From Anaerolineales bacterium (lineage in GTDB: Bacteria > Chloroflexota > Anaerolineae > Anaerolineales > UBA11579), in assembly GCA_016935415.1 (NCBI GenBank), contig JAFGRA010000307.1, forward strand, positions 1 through 53,521: a stretch of 53,521 nt of DNA. Reading direction: 5' to 3'. The notes under the pieces are model-generated. The model searched no databases. It had not been told where the DNA came from and was given only the letters and a program-made list of their open reading frames with translations. Both the position numbers and the translations under genes were made by a program. The stretch's first letter is position 1. Each line of letters begins with the position of its first letter. This document shows, one piece after another, positions 25,527 through 33,831 of this stretch.

Positions 25527-25555
25527 TTGATGAACTGGCAGAAGTGAGATAAATT
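25527..25555 (+). promoter_or_regulatory. Promoter upstream of the aldo/keto reductase gene
   Basis: TTGATG (25527-25532), a 17-base spacer, then TAAATT (25550-25555). The predicted RNA starts just before a terminator-like hairpin. Confidence 0.4.
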
Positions 25556-25572
25556 AATAGGGACGATATAGG

Positions 25573-25595
25573 CCAGCAGGTTGCTGGTGGTTTTT
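25573..25595 (+). terminator. Short terminator-like hairpin (CCAGCA/TGCTGG)
   Basis: A 6-bp stem (25573-25578 with 25582-25587) is followed by TGG and five T. It could end the upstream operon or attenuate the aldo/keto reductase gene. Another TGCTGG copy at 25617-25622 offers an alternative partner for the CCAGCA arm. Confidence 0.5.
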
Positions 25596-25663
25596 AGTTT
25601 TGGCTGGCAATTGCTTGCTGGTGTTCAATTTATTCAACATTGGTAGTACAAAAGGAGAAGATC

Positions 25664-26662
25664 ATGCAGTATCGTAGACTGGGGAAATCTGGTTTAAAGG
25701 TGAGTGTTCTGTCGTATGGCGCCTGGGTAACGTTTGGTAATCAGGTAGATGTTGACCTGGCGGCTGATATGCTGAAAACAGCATACGACGCCGGGGTAAA
25801 TTTTTTCGATAATGCCGAAGTGTACGCACATGGAATGGCTGAAACTGTGATGGGCAAAGCTTTGAAGAAGCTTGGTTGGCGGAGGGATAGCTATACCGTG
25901 TCCAGCAAGGTGCGCTGGGGCTGTTTGGAGAATCCCAAGCCAACTCAATTGGGATTGAGCCGCAAGCATATCTATGAAGCCTGCGATCAGGCCATCGAGC
26001 GCCTGGGTACAGATTACCTCGACCTGTATTTTTGCCACCGGCCGGACCCCGAAGTGCCGATGGAAGAGGTCGTGCGGGCGATGACGGAATTGATCCAACA
26101 GGGCAAGGTGTTCTATTGGGGCACCTCGGAATGGTCTGCCCAGCAGTTGATGGAAGCGCACAGTGTCGCACGCCAGTATAACCTGATCCCGCCGACTATG
26201 GAGCAGCCACAGTACAATATGCTCCACCGTTATCGCTTCGAAATCGAATACGGCCGCCTGTACGATGAGATTGGCCTGGGGACAACGATCTGGTCGCCGC
26301 TGGCTTCAGGTTTGTTGACCGGAAAATACAACGACAGTGTGCCCGATGACGCGCGCATTAACCTGCCCGGCTACGAGTGGTTGAAGCAGATGTTCGAAAG
26401 CGAGGAAGGGCAGGCGCGTTTGCAGACCGTACGTGACCTGACCGAATTGGCAGGCGATTTGGGCACGACAATGCCGCGCCTGGCGATTGCCTGGTGCCTC
26501 AAGAATCCGAACGTAAGTACGGTGATTATGGGCGCTTCGAAAAAGAGTCAGCTCGAAGACAATCTGAAATCTCTGGAAGTGCTCGATAAGCTGACGCCGG
26601 ATGTGATGGAGCAAATCGAAGGTGTGCTGGGTAATAAACCCGAGCCAATGGATTTCCAATAA
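25664..26662 (+). CDS. Aldo/keto reductase (potassium-channel beta-subunit-like)
   Basis: A 332-residue TIM-barrel NADPH-dependent oxidoreductase. The N-terminus [19 protein letters not shown] and the tetrad residues are clear: Asp in NFFDNAEVY (with the catalytic Tyr), Lys in SSKVRWG, and His in YFCHRP. The C-terminal NADPH-binding segment includes [18 protein letters not shown]. The family (AKR6-like, with YghZ/GpmA-type enzymes) reduces small aldehydes such as methylglyoxal. The frame opens at 25640, but the ATG at 25664 follows AAAGGAG by seven bases. It is a single gene ending in a strong terminator. Confidence 0.9.
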   Translation: MQYRRLGKSGLKVSVLSYGAWVTFGNQVDVDLAADMLKTAYDAGVNFFDNAEVYAHGMAETVMGKALKKLGWRRDSYTVSSKVRWGCLENPKPTQLGLSRKHIYEACDQAIERLGTDYLDLYFCHRPDPEVPMEEVVRAMTELIQQGKVFYWGTSEWSAQQLMEAHSVARQYNLIPPTMEQPQYNMLHRYRFEIEYGRLYDEIGLGTTIWSPLASGLLTGKYNDSVPDDARINLPGYEWLKQMFESEEGQARLQTVRDLTELAGDLGTTMPRLAIAWCLKNPNVSTVIMGASKKSQLEDNLKSLEVLDKLTPDVMEQIEGVLGNKPEPMDFQ

Positions 26663-26689
26663 GTTTGATTTTGGATTGAAGTAGAGATT

Positions 26690-26728
26690 TCCCCTGGACT
26701 GCAAGTGAAAGTCCAGGGGAATTTTATT
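26690..26728 (+). terminator. Terminator of the aldo/keto reductase gene
   Basis: An 11-bp perfect stem TCCCCTGGACT (26690-26700) / AGTCCAGGGGA (26710-26720), then ATTTTATTT. Confidence 0.85.
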
Positions 26729-26867
26729 TAAGCGACAAGTGGATTTTTGTTGTATGTCAGGCCCACTTGCGAGAGAAAAACAGGGTACACTTAGTACCAT
26801 TTTGCACAAATTATCAAAACGGCTCTTTTGAAGCGTAGTTCCTTTCGAGGAAATATTAGGAGAGAAA

Positions 26868-27860
26868 ATGAGAAGCAGAACCAAACTGGAGCTTGATAAT
26901 GATACGATCGTTACACTGTTTGAAAAGGCTGGGATTGACGGCGCCGAAAACATCGCTCCGCTTGGGGCGGGGGAATTCAATAGCGTGTATGCGGTGGATG
27001 CAGCCGGAAAAGCCTATGCTATAAAAATCGCCCCACTAGGTTCGGCGGGGACATTGACTTATGAGCAGCAAATGATGGCGCAAGAGGTTTATTATTATTC
27101 GATAATGTCGGATCGGGCAAAGATCCGCGTACCAGAGATCTATTTTACGGATTTTTCCAGGACGGAAATACCTGTGGAATATTTCATTATGGAAAGACTT
27201 CAGGGGAAACAGATCGATCAGGCTGAGTTATCCGATGCGCAAATGAAAGCAGCCGATGAAAAGTTGGCCGCGATGGTCGCAAAGATGCATGCCGTAAAAG
27301 GGGATAAGTTTGGCTATCGCCAAAATCAATTGTTTGAGAACTGGTACCTGGCACTTCAGGCTATGGTCAGCAATCTGATTGCGGATTGCAAGAAACTGGG
27401 AAAGAAAACCAGGCGGGGTGAGAAACTGCTGGACTATATCCACAAAAATAAGCTGGTGCTTGAAAAGGTGGAATGTTCACTGATCAATTTTGATATCTGG
27501 CCGCCGAATATCTTCTGCGATTGGGAAAATGGAGAATTGAATTTGGCGTGGATCGATCCAGAAAGATGCCTTTGGGGGGACCGAATTGCCGATTTTGTAT
27601 GCTTGGATTTTATGAATATGTCCCTGGAGAGCAAGACGGCAATGTTGCAGGCGTATAACCGGGCCACGGATGAACCAATCAAGGTGGGGGGCGAAGAGAA
27701 AATCCGTTTTGCGATTATGTTGGGTTATCTGGGACTAATCATGGAAGTGGAAAAGTATGCCCGTTACTCGTTTTTTCATTATGGATATTGGCGGAATGTG
27801 CTGGTTACGAGAAAAATATTCCCCAATTGTTTTGCGCAACTTGAAGAATTGATTAAGTGA
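26868..27860 (+). CDS. APH/choline-kinase-fold phosphotransferase
   Basis: A 330-residue small-molecule kinase fold. N-lobe: glycine-rich PLGAGEFNSVYAV and the ATP-binding Lys in KAYAIKIAP. C-lobe: the Brenner-type motif reads LINFDIWPPNIF, with the catalytic Asp at 209 and the metal Asn at 214. The usual His two residues before the Asp is Asn (N207). The metal Asp lies in AWIDPERCLWGD. Relatives phosphorylate aminoglycosides, choline, homoserine or methylthioribose; the substrate here is unknown. The gene is A/G-rich and a little lower in GC than its neighbours, and stands alone between two terminators, so recent acquisition is possible. RBS TTAGGAGAG lies just before the ATG. Confidence 0.8.
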   Translation: MRSRTKLELDNDTIVTLFEKAGIDGAENIAPLGAGEFNSVYAVDAAGKAYAIKIAPLGSAGTLTYEQQMMAQEVYYYSIMSDRAKIRVPEIYFTDFSRTEIPVEYFIMERLQGKQIDQAELSDAQMKAADEKLAAMVAKMHAVKGDKFGYRQNQLFENWYLALQAMVSNLIADCKKLGKKTRRGEKLLDYIHKNKLVLEKVECSLINFDIWPPNIFCDWENGELNLAWIDPERCLWGDRIADFVCLDFMNMSLESKTAMLQAYNRATDEPIKVGGEEKIRFAIMLGYLGLIMEVEKYARYSFFHYGYWRNVLVTRKIFPNCFAQLEELIK

Positions 27861-27914
27861 TGATTTGTGGTTCGTGCTTTAATGTTTAATCGAGATATTG
27901 AGTTCCATAACAAG

Positions 27915-27953
27915 AAAAAGAGCTGAGGTATAGCTTGCACTTCAGCTCTTTTT
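27915..27953. terminator. Bidirectional terminator
   Basis: Arms AAAAAGAGCTGA (27915-27926) and TTCAGCTCTTTTT (27941-27953) pair with A and T runs on both sides, between the convergent kinase and dehydrogenase genes. Confidence 0.8.
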
Positions 27954-27967
27954 ATGTCCAGCGAATT

Positions 27968-29020
27968 TTATACTTGCTGTATATCCAGGACGACTTTGAT
28001 GGTTTCCGGATCTTCCTGGCTGACCTGATCGAAAGCGGCGGTGATCTCTGCCAGGGGCACCTGGTCGGTGACTAGTAGTTCAGGGTGCAGCAGGCCGTTT
28101 GCTAACATGCGGATGGCGCGCGGAAATTCGCCACGCGTCACGCGTGAGGCGATGATCTGGGCTTCTTTGAGCACCAAGGTTTTGAAATGCAGTGCGGAAA
28201 GTTGCTCGCCCAGCCCAGCGGTTACGATGCGGCCGCCGCTGCGGATCATTTTGACGGCCTGTGCCAGGGGGGCTTCCTGTCCGGGTGGTAGGTGGTAGTG
28301 GCCGACCGCCTCGATCACGCAATCTGCACCGATGCCATCGGTCAATGCTAATACTTGTTCAACGGGATCGATTTCGCGAATGTTGAATGCATAGTTGGCA
28401 CCCAGCTTTTTTGCGGTTTCCAGCCGGAAGGGCTGCAGATCGGTGATGATGGTCAGGCCGGGGGTGACGCTGTGGCAAAGTACATCCAGGATCGACAGCC
28501 CCAATTTGCCTGCACCGAGGATGACGACGGTCTCACCCGGCTGCACCTGCCCACGTTGCAGAATATGGTGGCCCAACCCGAACATCTCAACCATAGGGGC
28601 GTATTGCATGGGGATGCTTTCTGGTAGTTGGAAGAGGTGACTGGCCGGGGCGGCTACGTATTGCCCTAACCCGCCATCCATGTCGATGCCGAGCAACTTA
28701 AGCGTGCTGCAAGCGTTGATGTGACTGGTGAGGCAGGCTGGGCAACTGTGGCAGGAAATGATCGGGTCAACGACCACGCGGTCGCCAGCCTTGAAGCCCT
28801 GCACATCTGCACCAACATCCACGATTGTGCCGCCGAACTCGTGCCCCAGAATGGCCGGGTAGCGGACCCGGTTATGGAATTCACCCAGGAAGACGTGCAG
28901 GTCGGTGCCGCAAATGCCGGTGAATGCCGGTTGGATCAGGACTTCATCGGGTTCGATTTTTGGCTCGGACGCTTCGCCGACGCGGATGTCTTTATCGTTG
29001 TAGAGTATGCCAGCTTTCAT
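27968..29020 (-). CDS. Zinc-dependent medium-chain dehydrogenase (sugar/polyol type)
   Basis: A 350-residue MDR enzyme. Catalytic zinc ligands are in TGICGTDLH (Cys), GHEFGG (His, Glu), and the structural-zinc-like loop CHSCPACLTSHINAC. The Rossmann motif VVILGAGKLGLSILD has an Asp (ITDLQPFRL) that favours NAD(H). It resembles sorbitol, threonine and butanediol dehydrogenases. It is last in the lacI-kduD-kdgK-eda operon, so I infer that it oxidises a uronate-pathway or aldonate intermediate, for example in a galactonate or tagaturonate branch. The substrate is not readable from sequence. GAGG lies seven bases before the ATG. Confidence 0.85.
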   Translation of the reverse strand: MKAGILYNDKDIRVGEASEPKIEPDEVLIQPAFTGICGTDLHVFLGEFHNRVRYPAILGHEFGGTIVDVGADVQGFKAGDRVVVDPIISCHSCPACLTSHINACSTLKLLGIDMDGGLGQYVAAPASHLFQLPESIPMQYAPMVEMFGLGHHILQRGQVQPGETVVILGAGKLGLSILDVLCHSVTPGLTIITDLQPFRLETAKKLGANYAFNIREIDPVEQVLALTDGIGADCVIEAVGHYHLPPGQEAPLAQAVKMIRSGGRIVTAGLGEQLSALHFKTLVLKEAQIIASRVTRGEFPRAIRMLANGLLHPELLVTDQVPLAEITAAFDQVSQEDPETIKVVLDIQQV

Positions 29021-29043
29021 CGTTTCACCTCAACAATCGGGCT

Positions 29044-29721
29044 TTAGTTTGAATTGCGAATGGCGTTGATGCGCTGCAAAACTAGGGCAACTTTTTCGGT
29101 CAGGGCGGCGTAATCTCCGGCTGCTACCAGGGATTTCTCGATTAATTTTGAACCCATGCCGACACAAGTTGCCCCGGCTTCGAACCAGGCGCGCAGGTTT
29201 TCTTCGCTGGCATCGACGCCACCGGTCGGCATGATGCGTGTCCAAGGGCACGGCCCCATCACAGCTTTGACGAAGCCTGGTCCGCCGACGGAAGTGCCGG
29301 GGAAAATCTTGACGATTTCCACGCCGAGTTCTTCAGCCTGCGAGATTTCGGAGAGTGTACCGCAGCCTGGCATATAAGCGACCTTGTGGCGGTTGCAAAC
29401 GCGGGCAACTTCAGGGTTGAGCACTGGCCCGACCACGAAGTTGGCCCCAGCCGCCATGTACATTGCGGCAGTTGGAGCATCGACCACGGAGCCGATACCG
29501 AGGATCAATTGTGAGTTTTGTTCGGCGAGGTGCTTGGAAAGTTGAGTGAAAACATCGATAGCGAAATCACCACGATTGGTGAACTCGAGCACACGCGCGC
29601 CACCGGCTTCGCAGGCGGCAGCAACCTGCTTGCTGACTTCAAAATCAGCGTTGTAGAAAAGCGGTACCAGCCCGCTTTCGATAACGGCGTTCAATACTTG
29701 CATTCTGCTAAATCGTGCCAT
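29044..29721 (-). CDS. eda: 2-keto-3-deoxy-6-phosphogluconate (KDPG) aldolase
   Basis: A 225-residue class I aldolase that splits KDPG to pyruvate and glyceraldehyde 3-phosphate, and may also act on 4-hydroxy-2-oxoglutarate. The general-base Glu segment is RVLEFTNRGDFAIDVF, and the phosphate-binding region is MPTGGVDASEENLRAW. The usual Schiff-base Lys segment is VEIVKIFPGTSVGGPGFVKAV. It lies between kdgK and the MDR gene with short gaps, consistent with KDG, then KDPG, then pyruvate plus G3P. Confidence 0.9.
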   Translation of the reverse strand: MARFSRMQVLNAVIESGLVPLFYNADFEVSKQVAAACEAGGARVLEFTNRGDFAIDVFTQLSKHLAEQNSQLILGIGSVVDAPTAAMYMAAGANFVVGPVLNPEVARVCNRHKVAYMPGCGTLSEISQAEELGVEIVKIFPGTSVGGPGFVKAVMGPCPWTRIMPTGGVDASEENLRAWFEAGATCVGMGSKLIEKSLVAAGDYAALTEKVALVLQRINAIRNSN

Positions 29722-29742
29722 GATGGTTATCCTTCTGGTTAA

Positions 29743-30780
29743 TTAGCGCGAGACACGCCCGGAGGCGTCCCCACCCATTAATTTCTCGACTTCGGCCACC
29801 GTGGTGAGATTGAAATCGCCAAAGAAGAGGTGCTTCAAGCAGGAGGCGGCCACGGCAAAATCCAGGGCGCGCTGGCGGTCGACGGCATACGTACGCAGCC
29901 CGTAGATCAGCCCGCCCATAAACGAATCGCCGCCGCCGACGCGGTCTACGATGTGGGTGATGTCATATTGGGGCGATTGGTAGAAATTACCCTCATCCCA
30001 CAGCACGGCGGCCCAGGTGTTGTGGCTGGCCGAGATGGAGCCGCGCAGTGTGACGGCTATCGTCTTGAGGTTGGGGAAGCGCGCGTTGAGTTGTTCGCAG
30101 ACGTATAGGTACTTTTCGGCTTCAACCTTTCCGGCAACCACATCGGCTTCGGGGGCCTTGATGCCGAAAACTTTGTCGGCGTCTTCCTCATTGCCGATGG
30201 CGACATCGCAGTACCCTACCAGTTTGGGCATGACTTCAGCGGGCGTCTTGCCCCATTTCCAGAGTTTCTTACGGTAGTTGAGGTCGCAGGAAACGGTCAA
30301 TCCCATTTCTTTGGCGGCTTGAACGGCTTCCAGGCAGACGTTAGCAGTACCGGCCGAGATGGCCGGAGTAATGCCGGTCCAGTGGAACCAATTGGCGTCA
30401 GCAAACACCTCTTTCCAGTCGATCATGCCGCGCTCAATGGTTGAAATAGAGGAATGGGCGCGGTCGTAAACGACCTTGCTGCCGCGCTGTACGGCTCCCA
30501 TTTCCAGGAAGTAGATGCCCAGGCGTTCGCCGCCGCGGACGATCTTGCCAGTGCCGACGCCATATTGGCGCAGGAAATTGATACAGGCGTCGCCAAGATC
30601 GTTTTCGGGCAAGCGGGTGACGAAGTCGGTGGGGACGCCATAGTTGCTGAGCGAGACAGCTACGTTGGATTCGCCGCCACCGTAGATGGCATCGAAGGCG
30701 CGTGCCTGCGCGAAGCGCAGGTAACCAGGCGGGGAGAGCCGCAGCATAATTTCGCCAAAAGTAACGACTTTCTTTTCCAT
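29743..30780 (-). CDS. kdgK: 2-keto-3-deoxygluconate kinase (PfkB family)
   Basis: Phosphorylates 2-keto-3-deoxygluconate to KDPG with ATP. The PfkB/ribokinase fold shows TFGEIMLRLSPPG at the start, GGGESNVAVSLSNYG, and the catalytic anion-hole motif VDRVGGGDSFMGGLIYG with the base Asp. The substrate segment GIYFLEMGAVQRGS is typical of KdgK. The frame opens with a TTG at 30786, but the ATG at 30780 has AAGG nine bases upstream. It is third in the LacI operon. Confidence 0.9.
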   Translation of the reverse strand: MEKKVVTFGEIMLRLSPPGYLRFAQARAFDAIYGGGESNVAVSLSNYGVPTDFVTRLPENDLGDACINFLRQYGVGTGKIVRGGERLGIYFLEMGAVQRGSKVVYDRAHSSISTIERGMIDWKEVFADANWFHWTGITPAISAGTANVCLEAVQAAKEMGLTVSCDLNYRKKLWKWGKTPAEVMPKLVGYCDVAIGNEEDADKVFGIKAPEADVVAGKVEAEKYLYVCEQLNARFPNLKTIAVTLRGSISASHNTWAAVLWDEGNFYQSPQYDITHIVDRVGGGDSFMGGLIYGLRTYAVDRQRALDFAVAASCLKHLFFGDFNLTTVAEVEKLMGGDASGRVSR

Positions 30781-30790
30781 GTTCAAGTCC

Positions 30791-31558
30791 TTAGCGTGCT
30801 AACCAGCCGCCGTCAACGGGGACGATGGCGGCGTTCATGTAATCGGATGCGGCCGAAGCCAGGAAGACGACGATGCCTTTGAGGTCTTCCGGTTCGCCCC
30901 AACGCTGTGCGGGGATGCGTTCTAAAATCGCCTGGCTGCGCGTTTCATCCGCTCGCAATGGTGCGGTGTTGTCGGTAGCCATATAGCCGGGGGCGATGGC
31001 ATTGACGTTGATGTTCTTGTTGGCCCATTCGTTTGCCAGGGCGCGCGTGATCCCGGCCACGGCGCTTTTTGCAGCGGTGTAGGAGGGCACCAGGATGCCG
31101 CCCTGGAAGGACAACATCGAAGCCACGTTGATGATCTTGCCGCCACTGCCGGCGGCCATAACGCGACCGGCAGCCTGGGAGAGGAAAAAGACCGCCCGCA
31201 GGTTGATCTGGATTACATCGTCCCAATCCGTTTCGGTGTATTCCAGGGCAGGGGCGCGCCGGATAATTCCGGCGTTGTTGACCAGAATGTCCAGGCTCCC
31301 GAATTCGGCGAGGATCGATTTGACGTGCGCGTTCAATTCGTCCACGGTGGCTTCCTTGAGGTTCACTTGCAGGTGCATGGCGCGTTGGCCCAATGCTGCG
31401 ATCTGGGCACAGGTTTCATTGCAGGGGATGATATCGAGGGCGACCACGTCTGCACCAGCTTCGGCCAAGCCGACGGCCATGGCTTGTCCCAAACCGCGCC
31501 CGGCACCGGTAACCAGGGCGACTTTGCTGTGTAAGCTGAATTTTTCTAATATACTCAT
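30791..31558 (-). CDS. kduD: 2-dehydro-3-deoxy-D-gluconate 5-dehydrogenase (KduD-type SDR)
   Basis: A 255-residue SDR that interconverts 2,5-diketo-3-deoxygluconate (DKII) and KDG with NAD(H), the step between unsaturated uronates and the KDG kinase. Features are VTGAGRGLGQAMAVGLA, Asp (VALDIIPC) after strand 2 for NAD, NNAGIIRRAPALEYTE (the family's NAGI-R-R signature), the YTAAKSA active site and a C-terminus ending VPVDGGWLAR. AGGAGA lies five bases before the ATG. Its partner isomerase kduI is not in the window. Confidence 0.87.
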   Translation of the reverse strand: MSILEKFSLHSKVALVTGAGRGLGQAMAVGLAEAGADVVALDIIPCNETCAQIAALGQRAMHLQVNLKEATVDELNAHVKSILAEFGSLDILVNNAGIIRRAPALEYTETDWDDVIQINLRAVFFLSQAAGRVMAAGSGGKIINVASMLSFQGGILVPSYTAAKSAVAGITRALANEWANKNINVNAIAPGYMATDNTAPLRADETRSQAILERIPAQRWGEPEDLKGIVVFLASAASDYMNAAIVPVDGGWLAR

Positions 31559-31643
31559 TGCTGTCTCCTAAAAATTACGTGTTTAAATATTCAAAAAGAG
31601 TAGGCTGGTAGTGGTACTAGATTAGATTTGCCTGTTTGGCATT

Positions 31644-32648
31644 CTAAGCGCTTGCACGCACGATCAGTTCTGGTTCGAGGATGACGTTATCGCAATTTTC
31701 CGAGCATTCGAGCAGCAGGTTGATCAATAGCTGAGTGGCAAGTCGGCCCATTTCTTCGAAAGGAATGCGCATGGTAGTCAGGGGAGGATTTACCCAGCTT
31801 GCCATCGGGATATCGTCATAACCGACAATTGCCAGATCGGCGGGAACTTTTTTGCCCAAGGCGATACAAGCCTGTAAAGCGCCAATTGCAACCATGTCAT
31901 TGAAGCAAAGCAAGGCGGTCAGGCCGGGGTTGGCTTCGAGTAGTTGCAGCACCGATTGGTGTCCGCCTTCTACAGTGGGGGAGCAGGTGGTCAGGAGGTT
32001 GGGATTGACCTCCATGCCGGCTTCGGTGTGGGCTTGCCTAAAGCCTTCCAGGCGTTTTTTCGAGCCGTAGGAACCTTTAGGGCCGGTAAGGAAACCGATG
32101 GCTGAATGACCGGCAGTGATTAGATGGCGGGTCGCCAGATACCCACCTTTGCGGTCGTCGTTGAGTACAAAACCTATTTCGGCAGTTTTGGCATCGAACA
32201 GGCGGTTGATGAGAACGGCGTTGGGGTATCGTTTGAGCAATGGCAGCAGCACTTTGGTGGATTGGCGCGGTGAACCCACCAGGACACCATCGACGCGTTT
32301 TTCCTCCAAAACTTCCAGCAAATCAAGTTCGCGTTCAGGGTCTTCCTCGGTGTCGCACAAGAGCACGCTGAAGCCTTCTGCGTGGGCGATTTCAGCAACA
32401 CCATGGGCGATGCCTGAAAAATAGGGATTGGCGATGTCAGGAACGACTAATCCGATCGTACCGGTGCGTTGGGTGACCAGGCTACGGGCGATGCTGCTGG
32501 GGCGGTAGCCGAGTTTTGTGATGATTTCCTGGATTTGCTGGCGCGTTTCCTGGCTGACGCCGTCCTTATTGTTTACGACGCGTGAGACGGTCATCATGGA
32601 AACCCCGGCCGTGCGGGCGACATCTGCAATCGTAATTCGCTTGGTCAT
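31644..32648 (-). CDS. LacI-family transcriptional repressor of the KDG operon
   Basis: A 334-residue regulator. The LacI helix-turn-helix TIADVARTAGVSMMTVSRVV is at residues 6-25, then the hinge helix RPSSIARSL, and a periplasmic-binding-like effector domain with dimer interface. It is first in the operon and transcribed with kduD, kdgK, eda and the MDR gene. An operator with 8-bp palindromic arms sits on its own promoter, so autoregulation is likely. The effector is probably KDG or a related uronate intermediate (inference from the operon). The ribosome site AAGGAG is 12 bases from the ATG, rather far. Confidence 0.9.
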   Translation of the reverse strand: MTKRITIADVARTAGVSMMTVSRVVNNKDGVSQETRQQIQEIITKLGYRPSSIARSLVTQRTGTIGLVVPDIANPYFSGIAHGVAEIAHAEGFSVLLCDTEEDPERELDLLEVLEEKRVDGVLVGSPRQSTKVLLPLLKRYPNAVLINRLFDAKTAEIGFVLNDDRKGGYLATRHLITAGHSAIGFLTGPKGSYGSKKRLEGFRQAHTEAGMEVNPNLLTTCSPTVEGGHQSVLQLLEANPGLTALLCFNDMVAIGALQACIALGKKVPADLAIVGYDDIPMASWVNPPLTTMRIPFEEMGRLATQLLINLLLECSENCDNVILEPELIVRASA

Positions 32649-32676
32649 CTGGGAAAATCGCTCCTTGAGATAGCAT

Positions 32677-32724
32677 TTACGTTAGCGTTAACGTAACTAT
32701 ACATGATGTCCTCAGAGATGTCAA
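32677..32724 (-). promoter_or_regulatory. LacI-operon promoter with LacI-type operator
   Basis: On the minus strand TTGACA (32719-32724), a 17-base spacer and TATAGT (32696-32701) form a near-consensus promoter. Immediately downstream, over the transcription start, is TTACGTTA-N4-TAACGTAA (32677-32696), a perfect 8+8 palindrome of the LacI-family type. Binding there would block RNA polymerase. Confidence 0.8.
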
Positions 32725-32891
32725 GTTTAGAAAACGGAGAGACTAAAAACAATCATGGGCAGGATAAAATCTCTACATTCGAATTGTTGCCCTGGGCAGA
32801 AAAGGGGTTATTTTCCTCTGAATTCTTGGCGATGATATGTTAGTATAGGGGAAAGCAGAGAGAGCAAATTTGAATTGATAATGAATACCTA

Positions 32892-32942
32892 TTGTGAAAA
32901 ATATCACTATGTGATAAAATAAGATAGTGAAATTTTTCACAA
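32892..32942 (+). promoter_or_regulatory. Promoter with tandem Rex-like operators before an SDR gene
   Basis: A long inverted repeat: arm 32892-32910 pairs with arm 32924-32942 at 18 of 19 positions. Each arm is also a Rex-like box: TTGTGAA-AAAT-ATCACTA (32892-32909, 12 of 14 fixed positions) and TAGTGAA-ATTT-TTCACAA (32925-32942, 13 of 14). TTGTGA (32892-32897) and TAAAAT (32915-32920), spaced by 17, fit a promoter. The first box then covers -35 and the second the start point. The rest of the 334-base gap shows only AT-rich sequence. Confidence 0.65.
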
Positions 32943-32988
32943 GCGGATAACCAATTAGCGTCAAGCTTATAGAAAAGAGGATTTGATC

Positions 32989-33741
32989 ATGAGCGACAAA
33001 AATAAAGTTGCGATCGTAACAGGGGCCGCTTCCGGGATCGGGAGGGAATGCGCGATCCTGTTTGCCGAGAATGGATGCAAGGTTGTAGTTTCCGACGTAG
33101 TGGTTGCTGGTGGTGAGGAAACCGTAGAACTTATTGAGCAGACCGGTGGCGATGCGATCTTTGTGAAAACGGATGTTTCTGACCCGGAAGAATGTAAGAC
33201 GCTTGTTGAAAAGACAGTTGAGACGTACGGGCGGCTGGACTACGCCTGCAATAACGCCGGTATCGGTGGTGAGAGTAATTCAGTCGCGGATATGAGCGTT
33301 GCCGGTTGGCAAAAGACGATTGGTATCAATCTGTCTGGGGTGTTTTACTGTATGAAGTACCAGATTCCAGCCATGCTGAAGTCCGGCGGCGGGGCCATCG
33401 TCAATATGGCCTCGATCTTGGGGCAGGTTGGCTTTGCCGGTGCACCTGCTTATGTAGCAGCTAAGCATGGTGTTGTAGGTTTGACTAAAGATGCGGCCCT
33501 TGAATACAGCCAACAAGGCGTTCGTGTAAACTCAGTGGGACCGGGTTTTATTCACACCCCAATGATTGCCGAATTGGAAGAGAATACCGCTGTCAATGAT
33601 ATGCTGATTTCAATGCATCCGATTGGCCGGTTGGGAAAACCGGAGGAAGTAGCCGAACTGGTGGTTTGGCTGTGCTCTGAGAAAGCTTCCTTCGTAACCG
33701 GCGCATACTACCCGGTGGACGGCGGCTACCTGGCGCATTAA
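32989..33741 (+). CDS. Short-chain dehydrogenase under apparent Rex control
   Basis: A classical NAD-type SDR of about 250 residues. The cofactor motif is TGAASGIGRECAILFAE with Asp after strand 2 (VVVSDVVVAGG), which favours NAD(H). NNAGIGGES, the catalytic Ser in NMASILGQVG and YVAAKHG follow. The ATG at 32989 has GAGG eight bases upstream; the frame itself opens at a TTG at 32983. It is a single-gene unit with its own promoter and terminator. It resembles glucose 1-dehydrogenase and 3-oxoacyl reductase-like SDRs. Double Rex-like operators suggest that it reoxidises NADH (inference). The substrate is unknown. Confidence 0.87.
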   Translation: MSDKNKVAIVTGAASGIGRECAILFAENGCKVVVSDVVVAGGEETVELIEQTGGDAIFVKTDVSDPEECKTLVEKTVETYGRLDYACNNAGIGGESNSVADMSVAGWQKTIGINLSGVFYCMKYQIPAMLKSGGGAIVNMASILGQVGFAGAPAYVAAKHGVVGLTKDAALEYSQQGVRVNSVGPGFIHTPMIAELEENTAVNDMLISMHPIGRLGKPEEVAELVVWLCSEKASFVTGAYYPVDGGYLAH

Positions 33742-33763
33742 TATAAAGGTCCCCTTTATCCTC

Positions 33764-33799
33764 CTGGCGCGCTATTTTACATAGCGCGCCAGTTTTCAT
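33764..33799 (+). terminator. Terminator of the Rex-site SDR gene
   Basis: A perfect 12-bp stem CTGGCGCGCTAT (33764-33775) / ATAGCGCGCCAG (33781-33792) with a TTTAC loop, followed by TTTTCATTT. The GNAT gene converges from the other side. Confidence 0.9.
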
Positions 33800-33831
33800 T
33801 TCACCGTTTATGCCAATAAGACCTATCAAGA

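Noticed and set aside
32902-32916. TATCAC-TAT-GTGATA as a separate CRP/FNR-type operator
   Set aside because: It is fully contained in the larger Rex-like inverted repeat and its spacing does not fit CRP or FNR sites.
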